Shown piece after piece: positions 13,408-22,342 of a stretch of DNA of 23,246 bases; positions within the stretch are counted from its first letter, which is position 1; each line of letters starts with the position of its first letter. Below the pieces are notes generated by a model. The model was not told the origin of the DNA. It worked only from the letters and a program-made list of their open reading frames with translations, and made no database searches. Both the position numbers and the translations under genes were made by a program. Location: positions 1 through 23,246 of the forward strand of contig JAUNBY010000008.1 of NCBI GenBank assembly GCA_030526935.1, in the 5' to 3' direction. The stretch is from Clostridia bacterium (lineage in GTDB: Bacteria; Bacillota; Clostridia; Christensenellales; Aristaeellaceae).

Positions 13408-15282
13408 TTACCCCGCTCTCCTGACGGCCATATCCAACTGGACGGTAACGCTCGAACGCGGAGAAATAGCGGCGGTAAAACCTCCGGTCAGAACGTCGTC
13501 GGGCGCTATTGAGATTTCGACGTCTTTATCCGACCTGTTGAGCGCGCATACGCATACCGCGTCGTTCGCCTTTTCGCCAAACGCGTCCAGCCCGCCCTTT
13601 ATAAAGCGCGCGCAGACCAGAACGCCCGATTGTGGAGCGTATAGCCTTATATCTCCCCGGCGAAGCGCGTAAAGCGAATTGCGCTCGTTGTTTATTTGGG
13701 CTATCGCCTCGACGAGTCCTTCATCCTCTTCGCCCCATGGATATGTAGCGCGGCAGAAGGGATCGGCCATGCCTACCTGCCCCGCCTCGTCGGCGTAATA
13801 GACGCACGGCATTCCCGGAAGCGAGCATATGAACCTCCAAAGCGCGATATAGCGCTGACGGCCGAGTTCATATTTCTCCTTTGACAGACGCCGGAACCGC
13901 CTTTTGTCTCTCGCGGGCTCCAGATCTATCTCGCCCGACAGAACGTCGATTATCCTGGGCTTGTCGTGGCTTCCCAGCAGGTTCATAAGCGAATAGAAGA
14001 ACTGCGGGGCGTAGGCGTTTTTCATATGGGTGTATCGCCTCGCGAAGCGCGTGGCGTCTATATCGCCGAGCATGAAACCTATGGCCATCTCGCGAAGCGG
14101 GTAGTTCATAACGCTGTCGAGCGTGTCGCCGAGGCAGTAACAGCGCATTTCGCCGTAGGCGAGCTTGTTTGACGCGTCCTCCCAGACCTCGCCCAGCAGC
14201 GCCGCGTCGGGATAAGACGATTTTACGCGCTTTCTCAGCCGCCTTAAAAATTCCATGGGCAATTCGTCCGCGACGTCGAGCCGCCATCCGCTGGAGCCAG
14301 CGTCTATCCAATGTATGGACACGCTGTCCTCCCCGTCGACCAGGAAGTCGACGAGCGTAGGGCTAAGCTCGTTCAAATTAGGCATGGTCTTAAATCCCCA
14401 CCAGCATTCGTAATCCTCGGGCCAGTCGCCAAAGCGATACCAGTCGCGATAAGGCGAACTGACCGACTGGTAAGCTCCCACGCTGTCGTAGCTTCCGTCG
14501 CGGTTGAAATAGCGGCTGATCGCTCCCGTATGAGAGAAAACGCCGTCGAGCATGACCCTTATGCCCATCTCGCCGGCCTTCGCGCAAAGGCTTCGGAAGT
14601 CCGGCTCGTTTCCGAACATGGGGTCGATTTGCATATAGTCGCCGGTGTCGTATTTGTGATTTGAGCGGGCGCGGAATATGGGATTTAAATATATCGCGCC
14701 TACGCCAAGCGACTTGAGATAGCCGAGCTTATGTTCGATGCCCTTGAGATCGCCCCCGAAAAAGTCGCAGGCTTCGCCGTCTGACAAAGCCACATTGTCG
14801 TTCCACTTATCGTGAAGCCATCCCTTATAGGGCGTCGGGCGCTCGCTGAGAGGCTTTGAGCAAAAAAAGCGGTCGGTCATTATTTGGTAGATGACGCAGT
14901 CGCGCATCCACTCGGGAGATTTATACTCGGGATCGTATACGGTCAGCTGATACCCGGGCGGCTCGTGGGTATACATAGCGCCTTCGCCGTCAAGCTGATC
15001 CTGAGCGTTGCCGTAGTAATACCTTTCGCCGCCCGTTTCGACTATGAAAAAATACCACATGACGCCCACCTGGTCGGGAAGCGTGATCTCCGAAGAGAAC
15101 ATGCCTCCGGAGCAGGGGCGCATATTTACCAGAATTTCCTCGTTTTGCCACCAAAGTCTAAGATAGACCCGGGCGTCGTCCTTACAATCGCATAAAAGTC
15201 TGAACTTGACGGAGCTTTCGCACGCGCCGCTACCAAGCGGACAGCGGTAACGCTCGTCGTTTGAGTCGTGAAATAAACGCAT
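13408..15282 (-). CDS. GH13 alpha-glucan hydrolase (neopullulanase/cyclomaltodextrinase-like)
   Basis: A 624-residue cytoplasmic enzyme without signal peptide. Residues 1-120 form an N-terminal beta-sandwich, then a (beta/alpha)8 barrel with GH13 conserved regions in order: DGVFSH (246-251), GWRLDVADE with nucleophile Asp336, LLGEVWED with acid/base Glu365, and LLGSHDKPRI with Asp440. A C-terminal beta domain begins near 535. The domain order fits intracellular neopullulanase, maltogenic amylase or cyclomaltodextrinase enzymes that split alpha-1,4 and sometimes alpha-1,6 bonds of maltodextrins. It starts one base after the glycogen phosphorylase stop with no good ribosome site of its own, so translation is probably coupled and it likely works on phosphorylase limit dextrins. 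Confidence 0.88.
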   Translation of the reverse strand: MRLFHDSNDERYRCPLGSGACESSVKFRLLCDCKDDARVYLRLWWQNEEILVNMRPCSGGMFSSEITLPDQVGVMWYFFIVETGGERYYYGNAQDQLDGEGAMYTHEPPGYQLTVYDPEYKSPEWMRDCVIYQIMTDRFFCSKPLSERPTPYKGWLHDKWNDNVALSDGEACDFFGGDLKGIEHKLGYLKSLGVGAIYLNPIFRARSNHKYDTGDYMQIDPMFGNEPDFRSLCAKAGEMGIRVMLDGVFSHTGAISRYFNRDGSYDSVGAYQSVSSPYRDWYRFGDWPEDYECWWGFKTMPNLNELSPTLVDFLVDGEDSVSIHWIDAGSSGWRLDVADELPMEFLRRLRKRVKSSYPDAALLGEVWEDASNKLAYGEMRCYCLGDTLDSVMNYPLREMAIGFMLGDIDATRFARRYTHMKNAYAPQFFYSLMNLLGSHDKPRIIDVLSGEIDLEPARDKRRFRRLSKEKYELGRQRYIALWRFICSLPGMPCVYYADEAGQVGMADPFCRATYPWGEEDEGLVEAIAQINNERNSLYALRRGDIRLYAPQSGVLVCARFIKGGLDAFGEKANDAVCVCALNRSDKDVEISIAPDDVLTGGFTAAISPRSSVTVQLDMAVRRAG

Positions 15283-15283
15283 A

Positions 15284-17743
15284 TTACAGCTTAAGCGGCG
15301 TTAAATGCCATATCCTTTCGTTGTACTCAGTTATGGTGCGGTCTGATGAGAACACACCCGAGCACGCGGTGTTCGTGACGGCCTTTTTAAGCCACTCGTC
15401 TCGCTTCAGATAATCCTGGGATATGCGGCTTTGCGTCATCATATAGTCGGGCAGATCCTTTAATACGAAGTAAGGATCGGCCATATTCCCGTTATCTCCG
15501 AAAAGGAGGCTGTGGTAAAGTTCCTGGAACTGATGCGGATTGCCGCTGTCGAGAGTTCCGTCGATAAGCTGTTCCATTACGCGGCGAATCTGTGCGTTCG
15601 TCTCGTATACGCTGTGCGCGCGGTAGGTGGCGTAACCGGCTTCCACCTCGGTCGCGGAAAGGCCGAATATATAGATATTGTCGTTTCCCACCGCGTCGAA
15701 TATCTCCACGTTGGCTCCGTCCATTGTTCCAATCGTCACCGCGCCGTTCATCATGAACTTCATGTTGCCCGTTCCGCTGGCTTCCTTTCCGGCGGTGGAC
15801 AATTGCTCGGAGATCTCCGTCGCGGGCATGAGCGCCTCGGCGACGGACGCGCAGTAGTTTTCGAGGAATACGACCTTTATCATCTTCGACAGGCGCGGAT
15901 TGTTGTCCACGTAGCGCGCGATGGTGTTTATCAGGTGTATTATGAGCTTAGCCCTCCAGAATCCGGGCGCGGCCTTGGCTCCGAAAAGATAGGTGCGCGG
16001 GGGCATTTCGAAGTTGTTATCGTCGAGTATGCGGTTGCACAGCATCATTATATGAAGCGCGTTCATGAGCTGACGCTTGTATTCGTGAAGCCTCTTGGCC
16101 TGCGCGTCGAATATACTGTCTGGGTCTATGGTTATGCCGCGGGTGCGCTTCACGAAATCGGCAAGACGCAATTTGTTTTCGCGCTTGACCTGATAAAACC
16201 TTTCGCGGAATGAGCGGTCGTCCGCGTAGGGAAGCAGGTCTATCATGCGCTCGGGATCCTTTTTCCACTGATCGCCTATGGCGTCGTCCATAAGCCTGGT
16301 CAGACCCGGATTGGCCTGCATAAGCCACCTTCTGTGAGTTATGCCGTTTGTTATGCCGACGAACTTGCCGGGTTCCACGAGATAGAAATCGCGGAAGGTT
16401 ATGCGCTTTAAAATGTCGGCGTGTATCTGGGATACGCCGTTTACGCTGTGTGTCATCGATACGCAGAGATTGGCCATGTTTACGCAGTCGTACCCTATGA
16501 CCGCCATGCGGCCTATGCGCTCCCACTGCCCGGTATATACCTTCCAGAGCCTGTCGCACACGCGGCGGTTGATCTCCTCGAGTATCATATATATGCGGGG
16601 GAGGAGGTTCTTGACCAAGTGTACGGGCCACCTCTCCATGGCCTCCTGCATAACCGTGTGATTGGTGTAGGCGAAGGAACGGATCGTTATGTCCTCGGCG
16701 TCGTCCCAGCTAAGGCCGTAATCGTCTATAAGCACGCGCATAAGTTCGGGTATGGCCATGCCCGGGTGGGTGTCGTTTATATGAAGCGCGACCTTGTCGG
16801 GGAATATGGCCCAATTCGGCCCGTGAACCTTCAAAAAGTCCCAGACGGCGTACTGCACGGTAGCCGACGAGAAGAAATACTGCTGCTTGAGGCGCAGTTC
16901 CTTTCCTTCCTCGTGATTGTCCTCGGGGTACAAAACCTTGGAAATGACCTCGGCCAGCGCCTTTTCCTCCATCGCCTGCGCGTATTCGCCGCGATTGAAC
17001 TTCGTCATGTCCATCTGCTTAGGCGAGCGCGCCGACCACATTCTGAGCATGTTGACCATCGTCGAATCGTAGCCCAGGACAGGCATTTCGTAGGGAACGG
17101 CCAGAACCGTCTGATAGCCGACCGTGCGGAACCTTTCGCGGCCGTTTTCCTCGTAGCGCTCCACGTGTCCAAAGAAATGCACTTCGCGCGTCTGATCCGC
17201 GCGGCATATTTCCCAGAGGTTGCCGTTGTCGAGCCAGTTGTCGGGAAGTTCCACCTGATAGCCGTCTACAATTTTCTGTCTGAAAAGCCCGTATTCGTAT
17301 CTTATGGTACAGCCCATTGCCGGGAGTTTCAGAGCCGACAGGGAATCGAGAAAACACGCGGCCAATCGTCCAAGTCCGCCGTTTCCGAGGCCCGGTTCAG
17401 GTTCTTGTTCGTATATGAGCGACTTGTCGATTTTCAATTCGTCGAACGCAGCTATGTAATTATCCTCGTTTACGAGCGTCACGATGTTATTATGAAGCGC
17501 CCGTCCTACAAGAAATTCCGCCGAAAGGTAATAAAGCTTCTTGCTGCCCGACTTTTTCCTTATGCCGCGGGAAGCCGCGCGGCGGTTCATCATCTCATCT
17601 CGCACGGTTGAAGCAATGGCCTGATATATTTGATTGTTTGTAGCCTCTGATATTTCACACCCGAAATGGCGTTCAAGCTTTCCTAATATCGATTTGACTA
17701 TTTCATCCTTGCCAAACACCATAGGGTCGTTGGAATTACTCAT
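15284..17743 (-). CDS. glgP: Glycogen/maltodextrin phosphorylase
   Basis: An 819-residue GT35 enzyme that removes glucose-1-phosphate from alpha-1,4-glucans. Family motifs are intact: EPGLGNGGLGRLAACFLDS from 117 (short form), HINDTHP (321-327), the AKRLHEYKRQ region (549-558), and the PLP site EASGTGNMKF with Lys662 as the cofactor lysine. Length is full for the family. GGAGG lies seven bases before the ATG. The upstream Ig-like gene ends 16 bases before it and the GH13 gene starts one base after it, so all three are probably one transcript. A glycogen synthase or branching gene is not in the window. Large antisense open frames lie across this gene and are shadows. Confidence 0.96.
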   Translation of the reverse strand: MSNSNDPMVFGKDEIVKSILGKLERHFGCEISEATNNQIYQAIASTVRDEMMNRRAASRGIRKKSGSKKLYYLSAEFLVGRALHNNIVTLVNEDNYIAAFDELKIDKSLIYEQEPEPGLGNGGLGRLAACFLDSLSALKLPAMGCTIRYEYGLFRQKIVDGYQVELPDNWLDNGNLWEICRADQTREVHFFGHVERYEENGRERFRTVGYQTVLAVPYEMPVLGYDSTMVNMLRMWSARSPKQMDMTKFNRGEYAQAMEEKALAEVISKVLYPEDNHEEGKELRLKQQYFFSSATVQYAVWDFLKVHGPNWAIFPDKVALHINDTHPGMAIPELMRVLIDDYGLSWDDAEDITIRSFAYTNHTVMQEAMERWPVHLVKNLLPRIYMILEEINRRVCDRLWKVYTGQWERIGRMAVIGYDCVNMANLCVSMTHSVNGVSQIHADILKRITFRDFYLVEPGKFVGITNGITHRRWLMQANPGLTRLMDDAIGDQWKKDPERMIDLLPYADDRSFRERFYQVKRENKLRLADFVKRTRGITIDPDSIFDAQAKRLHEYKRQLMNALHIMMLCNRILDDNNFEMPPRTYLFGAKAAPGFWRAKLIIHLINTIARYVDNNPRLSKMIKVVFLENYCASVAEALMPATEISEQLSTAGKEASGTGNMKFMMNGAVTIGTMDGANVEIFDAVGNDNIYIFGLSATEVEAGYATYRAHSVYETNAQIRRVMEQLIDGTLDSGNPHQFQELYHSLLFGDNGNMADPYFVLKDLPDYMMTQSRISQDYLKRDEWLKKAVTNTACSGVFSSDRTITEYNERIWHLTPLKL

Positions 17744-17759
17744 TGGGTCGCCTCCATAT

Positions 17760-18827
17760 TCAATTTTGAGCCGGAAGAACCGTCAGCCGCATGTCATCAG
17801 AGCAATCGGGATTTATGGCTGAATAGGCTTCTATCGTAACCTCGCCCGGATCGCGCCATATTATCGTGGCGGCCTCGCCCATGCGCCCCTCGGGCTGCAC
17901 TAAGGCGATTTCGGTATTGGACGAGCGCCACTCAATAGGGGTTTTGCCAAATAGCGATTGCGGCTGTATATCCACGTACACGCTTAAAAAAGGCGCGTCG
18001 TCACCGGCGTAAACGGTTGTGCTGCCTATGAACAGCTTTACGGATGATACCGACGGAAGAACGTAAATGGTCTTGAGGTTCATGACAAGGCTTCCGTCGG
18101 TCGCCTTGGCCCAAATATCCACGTATTCGCCCGCTTCGTCTATATCGGCGTCAGAGGGAATGCTGATCGTGCCGTCGTTTGATACGCGGGCGATATTGTC
18201 GTTAGACGACGACCATTGAATGTCCGCATCCGCCGTTTCCGGGAATACTTCGCAGCGGGCTTTGGCCGTCTGGCCGGGCGACAGCGTGGTTTTGTCGATT
18301 GAAACGACGAGCGACTGTGCCAACGTCGATTCGCCGTCGCTTTCTCCCGGTACTGTTTCTTCGAGGATTTCTTCGTAATTTATGACTTCGGAATCGGCGT
18401 TTGGCGATTCGACTTCGTCGTCTCCCGGTTCTTCGCCCGAGTCGATCTCCGGTTCGCCTTCCGGCGGATGCGTTGCCGCGCCGCCTTGCGGGTCGTCGGA
18501 ATTCTGTTCGCCGGCGTCATCATTCCGAACGTCGTCTTCGTTCGCCGGTTCATCCGCTTTATTATCGCCGTTTGACGCAGAATTCACATCGTTTTGGTTG
18601 GCGCTTTCGCCTGCGTTCGCGAGATTTCTCGTCTCATCGCCGCTATCGCTTATTATTATGTCGTTTTCCCCCGCGTCATCCCCGGCAATCCGTTGGGGAG
18701 GATCCGCGCTATTATTATTCCCGCCGTCGGCGGTTGTTTCTTCGCCGAGCGCGCAGGTTGCGAAGGCCGCGGATATAAGCAACGCTATTATCAGGCATAC
18801 AGCCGTCTTTACGTTGTATTGTCGCAT
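17760..18827 (-). CDS. Secreted acidic protein with two Ig-like (Big_2-type) domains
   Basis: A 355-residue exported protein. The signal peptide is about 1-28 (ends ATCALG-E). Residues 29-169 are a low-complexity Asp/Glu/Asn/Gly region that is probably disordered. Two bacterial Ig-like repeats follow: about 171-262 (LSPGQTAKARCEVFPETA, then IQWSSSNDNIARVSNDGTIS in part: WSSSNDNIARVSNDG) and about 263-355 (IEWRSSNTEIALV). The W-S-S-(S/N)-(N/D) pattern is the Big_2 signature. No LPXTG or C-terminal membrane anchor is present. Its start is divergent from the YlbJ-like gene, and it lies 16 bases before glgP, an unusual neighbour for a surface protein. Function is unknown; surface adhesion or wall association is inferred. 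Confidence 0.75.
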   Translation of the reverse strand: MRQYNVKTAVCLIIALLISAAFATCALGEETTADGGNNNSADPPQRIAGDDAGENDIIISDSGDETRNLANAGESANQNDVNSASNGDNKADEPANEDDVRNDDAGEQNSDDPQGGAATHPPEGEPEIDSGEEPGDDEVESPNADSEVINYEEILEETVPGESDGESTLAQSLVVSIDKTTLSPGQTAKARCEVFPETADADIQWSSSNDNIARVSNDGTISIPSDADIDEAGEYVDIWAKATDGSLVMNLKTIYVLPSVSSVKLFIGSTTVYAGDDAPFLSVYVDIQPQSLFGKTPIEWRSSNTEIALVQPEGRMGEAATIIWRDPGEVTIEAYSAINPDCSDDMRLTVLPAQN

Positions 18828-18846
18828 AAAATCACTCCGTTCCGTC

Positions 18847-18863
18847 GGCGCTCATAAAGCGCC
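18847..18863 (-). other. 5' leader hairpin before the Ig-like gene
   Basis: GGCGCT and AGCGCC form a perfect 6-bp stem with a 5-base loop (CATAA on the plus strand), about 20 bases upstream of the minus-strand start codon. It would sit in the leader just before the ribosome site and may stabilise the message or affect translation. Confidence 0.35.
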
Positions 18864-18892
18864 AGGCTAAAACCGTATTTACTGACCCTCAG

Positions 18893-18921
18893 ATTATACA
18901 ATACTTTATGTAAAGATACAA
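18893..18921 (-). promoter_or_regulatory. Possible promoter of the Ig-like/glgP/GH13 transcript
   Basis: On the minus strand TTGTAT (18921-18916) and a perfect TATAAT (18898-18893) are 17 bases apart. The -35 matches only three of six consensus bases. The position 65 bases before the start codon is suitable. Confidence 0.4.
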
Positions 18922-18976
18922 GCAAGGGATATTTTTACGTCCCCGACGCATATAGATTCGCCCAGGGGGTGGATGA

Positions 18977-19981
18977 ATGAAGGACAAGGCGGGAACCATA
19001 CTGGCCGCAGTTGTGTTAATATTTGCGGTGTGCTGTCCCGTGGAAGCCGCGGGTTCGGTCATGGGCGCCATGACGATATGGGCGTTTTCATTTGTGCCGG
19101 CGCTGCTTCCGGTATTCGTGGTGACGCCCGCTATAACCTGCCCGGAGGCCATGCGGCTTTACCGGGCGGCGCTGTCAAAATTCTGTCAAAAAGCCTTCGG
19201 CATACCGGGCGAGGCTTCGGCGGCGGCGGCTGTGGGGCTTATGGCGGGAAGCCCTGCGGGAACGGGCGCTCTGGCGGGGATTAAGTGTAAAAAATGCGAA
19301 ATATGCCGCGCGGTGATAATGGCGTCGGGACTTAGCCCCGCCTTTATATCCACGATAGGAAGTATGGCCGGGGGCATAGGGGGGAGCCTTGCCGTAGCGC
19401 AGATAATTGCCATACTTTCGACCGGATGGCTTTTAAGATACGCGTGGTCTGACGAGGATGAGGAAGTTGAAGTTCCCTCGCGTACAACGGGATTTTTATC
19501 GGGCGCCGGAATGGCGGCGGTAAATATCGCGGGAGTGCTCTGCTACATGACGCTTTTCAGCGTCGTAGCGGCCATTATTTCAAAATTTGCGCCGGGACTG
19601 GGACAAACGCTGCTGCCGTTTCTGGAGGCCGCCTCGGGTCTCGCGGCGATTGCGTCGTCGGATTTGCCATACTCGGCGAAGGTGATGCTTCTAGCCTTCG
19701 CCGGAGGGCTTGGAGGGCTTTGCGTCATGGCGCAGAACCTCGCGAAAATAAGCTTCATGCCTCCCGCGAGGCTGTTTTTGGGAAAGCTTATGCACGCGAC
19801 GATAACGGCTTTGTGCCTGCCGCCGATTCTCGCGCTTCCGGGAGGAGGATTCGCGCCCGTCGGCAATTCGCCGTGGATTTGCGCCGCGGCGGTGATAATC
19901 ATATTCGTCGCGAGCGAGTGTCGCCGCAAATTTAACTTTTTTCGGTTGACGAGGGATGTAAGCGCGATTATAATAGATTGA
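18977..19981 (+). CDS. YlbJ-like sporulation integral membrane protein
   Basis: A 334-residue polytopic membrane protein with about seven to eight hydrophobic segments. Features shared with YlbJ and the nucleoside-recognition (Gate) family are SFVPALLPVFVVTPAI near 38-53 and AFGIPGEAS before the Gly-rich GLMAGSPAGTGALAG (87-101), which corresponds to the GYPIGA motif of the family. YlbJ is required for spore cortex formation in Bacillus, so the organism is likely in a spore-forming lineage. A CxxCxxC cluster (Cys104, Cys107, Cys110) follows the motif and is not something I associate with the family. A GGGGG stretch precedes ATG 18977. Identity rests on motif similarity; the role is inferred. 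Confidence 0.65.
   Translation: MKDKAGTILAAVVLIFAVCCPVEAAGSVMGAMTIWAFSFVPALLPVFVVTPAITCPEAMRLYRAALSKFCQKAFGIPGEASAAAAVGLMAGSPAGTGALAGIKCKKCEICRAVIMASGLSPAFISTIGSMAGGIGGSLAVAQIIAILSTGWLLRYAWSDEDEEVEVPSRTTGFLSGAGMAAVNIAGVLCYMTLFSVVAAIISKFAPGLGQTLLPFLEAASGLAAIASSDLPYSAKVMLLAFAGGLGGLCVMAQNLAKISFMPPARLFLGKLMHATITALCLPPILALPGGGFAPVGNSPWICAAAVIIIFVASECRRKFNFFRLTRDVSAIIID
19946..19974 (+). promoter_or_regulatory. Near-consensus promoter for secDF inside the YlbJ-like gene
   Basis: TTGACG (19946-19951) and a perfect TATAAT (19969-19974) are 17 bases apart, eleven of twelve bases matching consensus. It lies in the last dozen codons of the YlbJ-like gene, with transcription expected near 19981, 38 bases before the secD start. 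Confidence 0.75.
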
Positions 19982-20018
19982 GTTTGCATACACACGCATA
20001 CTGGGAGGACGGAATTTA

Positions 20019-21260
20019 ATGAAGGCAAAAAGCGCTATAATACTGGCGGTTACGGCTGTTTTAATAATAGCCGTGGGATTTCTGGCAATAAACGGGCTTA
20101 CGATCGGCGACGTCGTCATCAGCCCCGTCGCGGATGCTATAAGCCTCGGACTTGACCTTCGCGGAGGAATATACGCGGTCTACGTCGCTACCGACACGGA
20201 ACAGGAAGATTTTGAGACGCTTTTACAGGGAACGATTTCTGTCCTGCGCAGCAGGCTTGACGCGCAGGGCTTCACCGAAGCCACGGTCACGCGGCAGGGC
20301 ACCAACCGCATTCGGGTGGAGATACCGGACGTGTCCGACCCCAATAGCATCCTCGACATCATCGGCACTCCCGCACACCTCGAATTCCTCGACCCCGAGG
20401 GCAATGTCGTTATCGAAGGCAAGGACATAAAATCCGCGAGGGCTGTTTATTATGAGGATAACCGCTCTCAGCCCGTTGTACAGTTCGAACTCAACGATTC
20501 CGGGCGCGAAGCTTTCGCCACCGCAACGAGTGAAAACATAGGAAACGTCATAGCCATAGTTCTCGACGGAACCTATATATCCACGCCCATAGTCCAATCG
20601 GCGATTACCGATGGGGCGGGAATAATAGACGGAATGGAAGACGACGAGGCCGCCGTCAACCTGGCGATGCTTATAATGTCGGGCGCGCTTCCGCTCGATA
20701 TAGAGCAGGACGAGGTCAACGCGGTTTCGGCGACTTTGGGCGTCGAAGCCCTCGAAACCTCGATAAAGGCCGGTATAATCGGCGTTATACTCGTAATGCT
20801 TTTCATGCTCGCGGTCTATCGCCTGCCGGGGCTTATAGCGGACATGGCGCTGTGCATATACATATTGATAGTTTTGTACTGCGTGGCGCTCGTCCCCGGC
20901 GTTCAGCTGACGCTTCCGGGAATCGCGGGTATACTCCTTGGCATTGGCATGGCGGTTGACGCCAACGTCATTATCTTCGAACGCTTCCGCGAGGAGTTAA
21001 AAGACGGTTCCGCCCTTCAGACCGCGCTGCGCCGCGGGTACAAGAGCGCGCTGACCGCCGTTATCGACTCAAACGTCACCACGATAATCGCGGCGCTGGT
21101 GCTCATGTACTTCGGAACGGGCACCATAAAGGGCTTTGCCACGACGCTTCTCATAGGCATTATAGCCTCTATGATAACGGCGATATTCATAACCCGGGCG
21201 CTGCTTAAAAGCGCCATACGACTCGGCGACGGCAAGAAACTGGCGCTTTATACGCGGTAG
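20019..21260 (+). CDS. secD: Protein translocase subunit SecD
   Basis: A 413-residue membrane protein of the RND superfamily that, with SecF, uses the proton or sodium gradient to complete protein export through SecYEG. The first membrane segment is about 6-26, then GLDLRGG (44-50) and the P1 domain to about 245, then five membrane segments. The hallmark run LPGIAGILLGIGMAVDANVI (299-318, Asp314) and FERFREEL is intact. The protein is shorter than E. coli SecD, as usual in Firmicutes with split secD and secF. GGGAGG precedes the ATG by ten bases. It is followed by secF after 12 bases. Confidence 0.97.
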   Translation: MKAKSAIILAVTAVLIIAVGFLAINGLTIGDVVISPVADAISLGLDLRGGIYAVYVATDTEQEDFETLLQGTISVLRSRLDAQGFTEATVTRQGTNRIRVEIPDVSDPNSILDIIGTPAHLEFLDPEGNVVIEGKDIKSARAVYYEDNRSQPVVQFELNDSGREAFATATSENIGNVIAIVLDGTYISTPIVQSAITDGAGIIDGMEDDEAAVNLAMLIMSGALPLDIEQDEVNAVSATLGVEALETSIKAGIIGVILVMLFMLAVYRLPGLIADMALCIYILIVLYCVALVPGVQLTLPGIAGILLGIGMAVDANVIIFERFREELKDGSALQTALRRGYKSALTAVIDSNVTTIIAALVLMYFGTGTIKGFATTLLIGIIASMITAIFITRALLKSAIRLGDGKKLALYTR

Positions 21261-21272
21261 GGAGGCTATAAT

Positions 21273-22196
21273 ATGAAAAACAACGTATTTACGGGACATT
21301 TTAAGATATGGCTGTCGATTTCGGGCATAATCGTGCTGGCGGCTATTGTCATGAGTCTGTTCGGCGCGGGCATGAACATGGGTATAGACTTTACCGGCGG
21401 TTCCCTTCTCGAGTACGAAATGGGGCAGGCGTTTGAAATCTCCGACGTCGAAGAGGCGCTGAGGCAGCAGGGCGTGGCGGAATATCAGATAGCCAAGGCC
21501 GGAACCGAACAGACGCAATTGCAGGTAAGGGTCAAGCTCATCGAGGACAGCGACGACATGCGCCTGGGCTTTGAGGAAGCGCTCATGGAAAAATATCCGG
21601 ATATGAGCTTTATAACCATAAGTCACGTCGGTGCCGTAGCCGGTCAGGATCTCATAAGAAACGCCATATTGTCGATGCTGATAGTGTTCGCGTGTCTGCT
21701 CGTGTATATAGCCATACGCTTCGATTTTTACTCGGGTCTCGCGGCTCTGGTGGCGCTTTTGCACGACATGCTGATAATGATGTCGTTCATGGTGTTCTTC
21801 AGTTCCCTCTATCAGGTCAACTCGTCCTTTATAGCGGCGATGCTTACTATTGTCGGATATTCGATAAACAACACGATCATCATATTCGACCGCATAAGGG
21901 ATTCGAAGAAGATGAGCCAGTTCTTCAAAGACACGAATATGGCTATAGTTGAATATTCCGTTTCGCGCACCATAACAAGGACGCTCAACACCACGATCAC
22001 CACGCTTCTGACCCTCGTGACGCTTTACGTGCTCGGCGTAGACTCCATAAAGGAATTCGCCTTCCCGCTGATTATCGGTATGCTCGCCGGAACGTATTCC
22101 TCGGTTCTTTTGAGCGGACAGATATGGGCGACCTGGCGCGACAACAACACCTTTGGAAAGCTCGCGTCCATATTCAGGAAGGAAGCAAAGGCTTAA
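21273..22196 (+). CDS. secF: Protein translocase subunit SecF
   Basis: A 307-residue partner of SecD with six membrane segments. The GIDFTGG motif (37-43) begins the small extracytoplasmic domain, and the SecF signature VGYSINNTIIIFDRIRD (194-210) lies in the fourth segment; FAFPLIIGMLAGTYSS (262-277) closes the family pattern. Length is normal. A GGGAGG site overlaps the end of secD. The strong terminator 12 bases after its stop shows that secDF forms the end of a transcription unit. Confidence 0.97.
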   Translation: MKNNVFTGHFKIWLSISGIIVLAAIVMSLFGAGMNMGIDFTGGSLLEYEMGQAFEISDVEEALRQQGVAEYQIAKAGTEQTQLQVRVKLIEDSDDMRLGFEEALMEKYPDMSFITISHVGAVAGQDLIRNAILSMLIVFACLLVYIAIRFDFYSGLAALVALLHDMLIMMSFMVFFSSLYQVNSSFIAAMLTIVGYSINNTIIIFDRIRDSKKMSQFFKDTNMAIVEYSVSRTITRTLNTTITTLLTLVTLYVLGVDSIKEFAFPLIIGMLAGTYSSVLLSGQIWATWRDNNTFGKLASIFRKEAKA

Positions 22197-22208
22197 TAGT
22201 CAAATAGC

Positions 22209-22250
22209 ATAATAGGAATTGGGTTTCGCCCGATTCCTATTATTTCTTTA
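22209..22250 (+). terminator. Intrinsic terminator after secF
   Basis: A 15-bp stem with one G-T pair (22209-22223 with 22229-22243) encloses a 5-base loop, TTTCG, and is followed by a T-rich run (ATTTCTTTATTATTTT, to about 22257). This is a clear rho-independent terminator for the secDF transcript. Confidence 0.88.
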
Positions 22251-22278
22251 TTATTTTACTGAAGATGCCGGAGGAGGC

Positions 22279-22341
22279 GTGAAATACGCGAAGGTTTATA
22301 TGCAAAACGCAAGGCGTTCCAACGTGGCCGAGGCCCTGTGA
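22279..22341 (+). other. Displaced N-terminal segment of recJ in another reading frame
   Basis: A GTG at 22279, directly after GGAGGAGG (22270-22277), opens a 20-codon frame beginning MKYAKVY and ending VAEAL before TGA (22339-22341). This resembles the usual start of RecJ (Lys-Tyr/Trp-x-Val..., then a Leu-Ala-Glu-x-Leu helix). Dropping one base, T22339, would join it to the main frame as VAEAL-DMPEILWRV, a natural RecJ sequence. The segment is therefore either a frameshifted gene start, a programmed frameshift region or a sequencing error. Confidence 0.55.
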
Positions 22342-22342
22342 C

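Noticed and set aside
16421..17611. A 396-codon open frame on the plus strand, with another at 15512-16213
   Set aside because: Both lie antisense to the intact glycogen phosphorylase gene. Their products are rich in Tyr, Val, His and Arg as expected of antisense shadows, and no family motif or ribosome site supports them.
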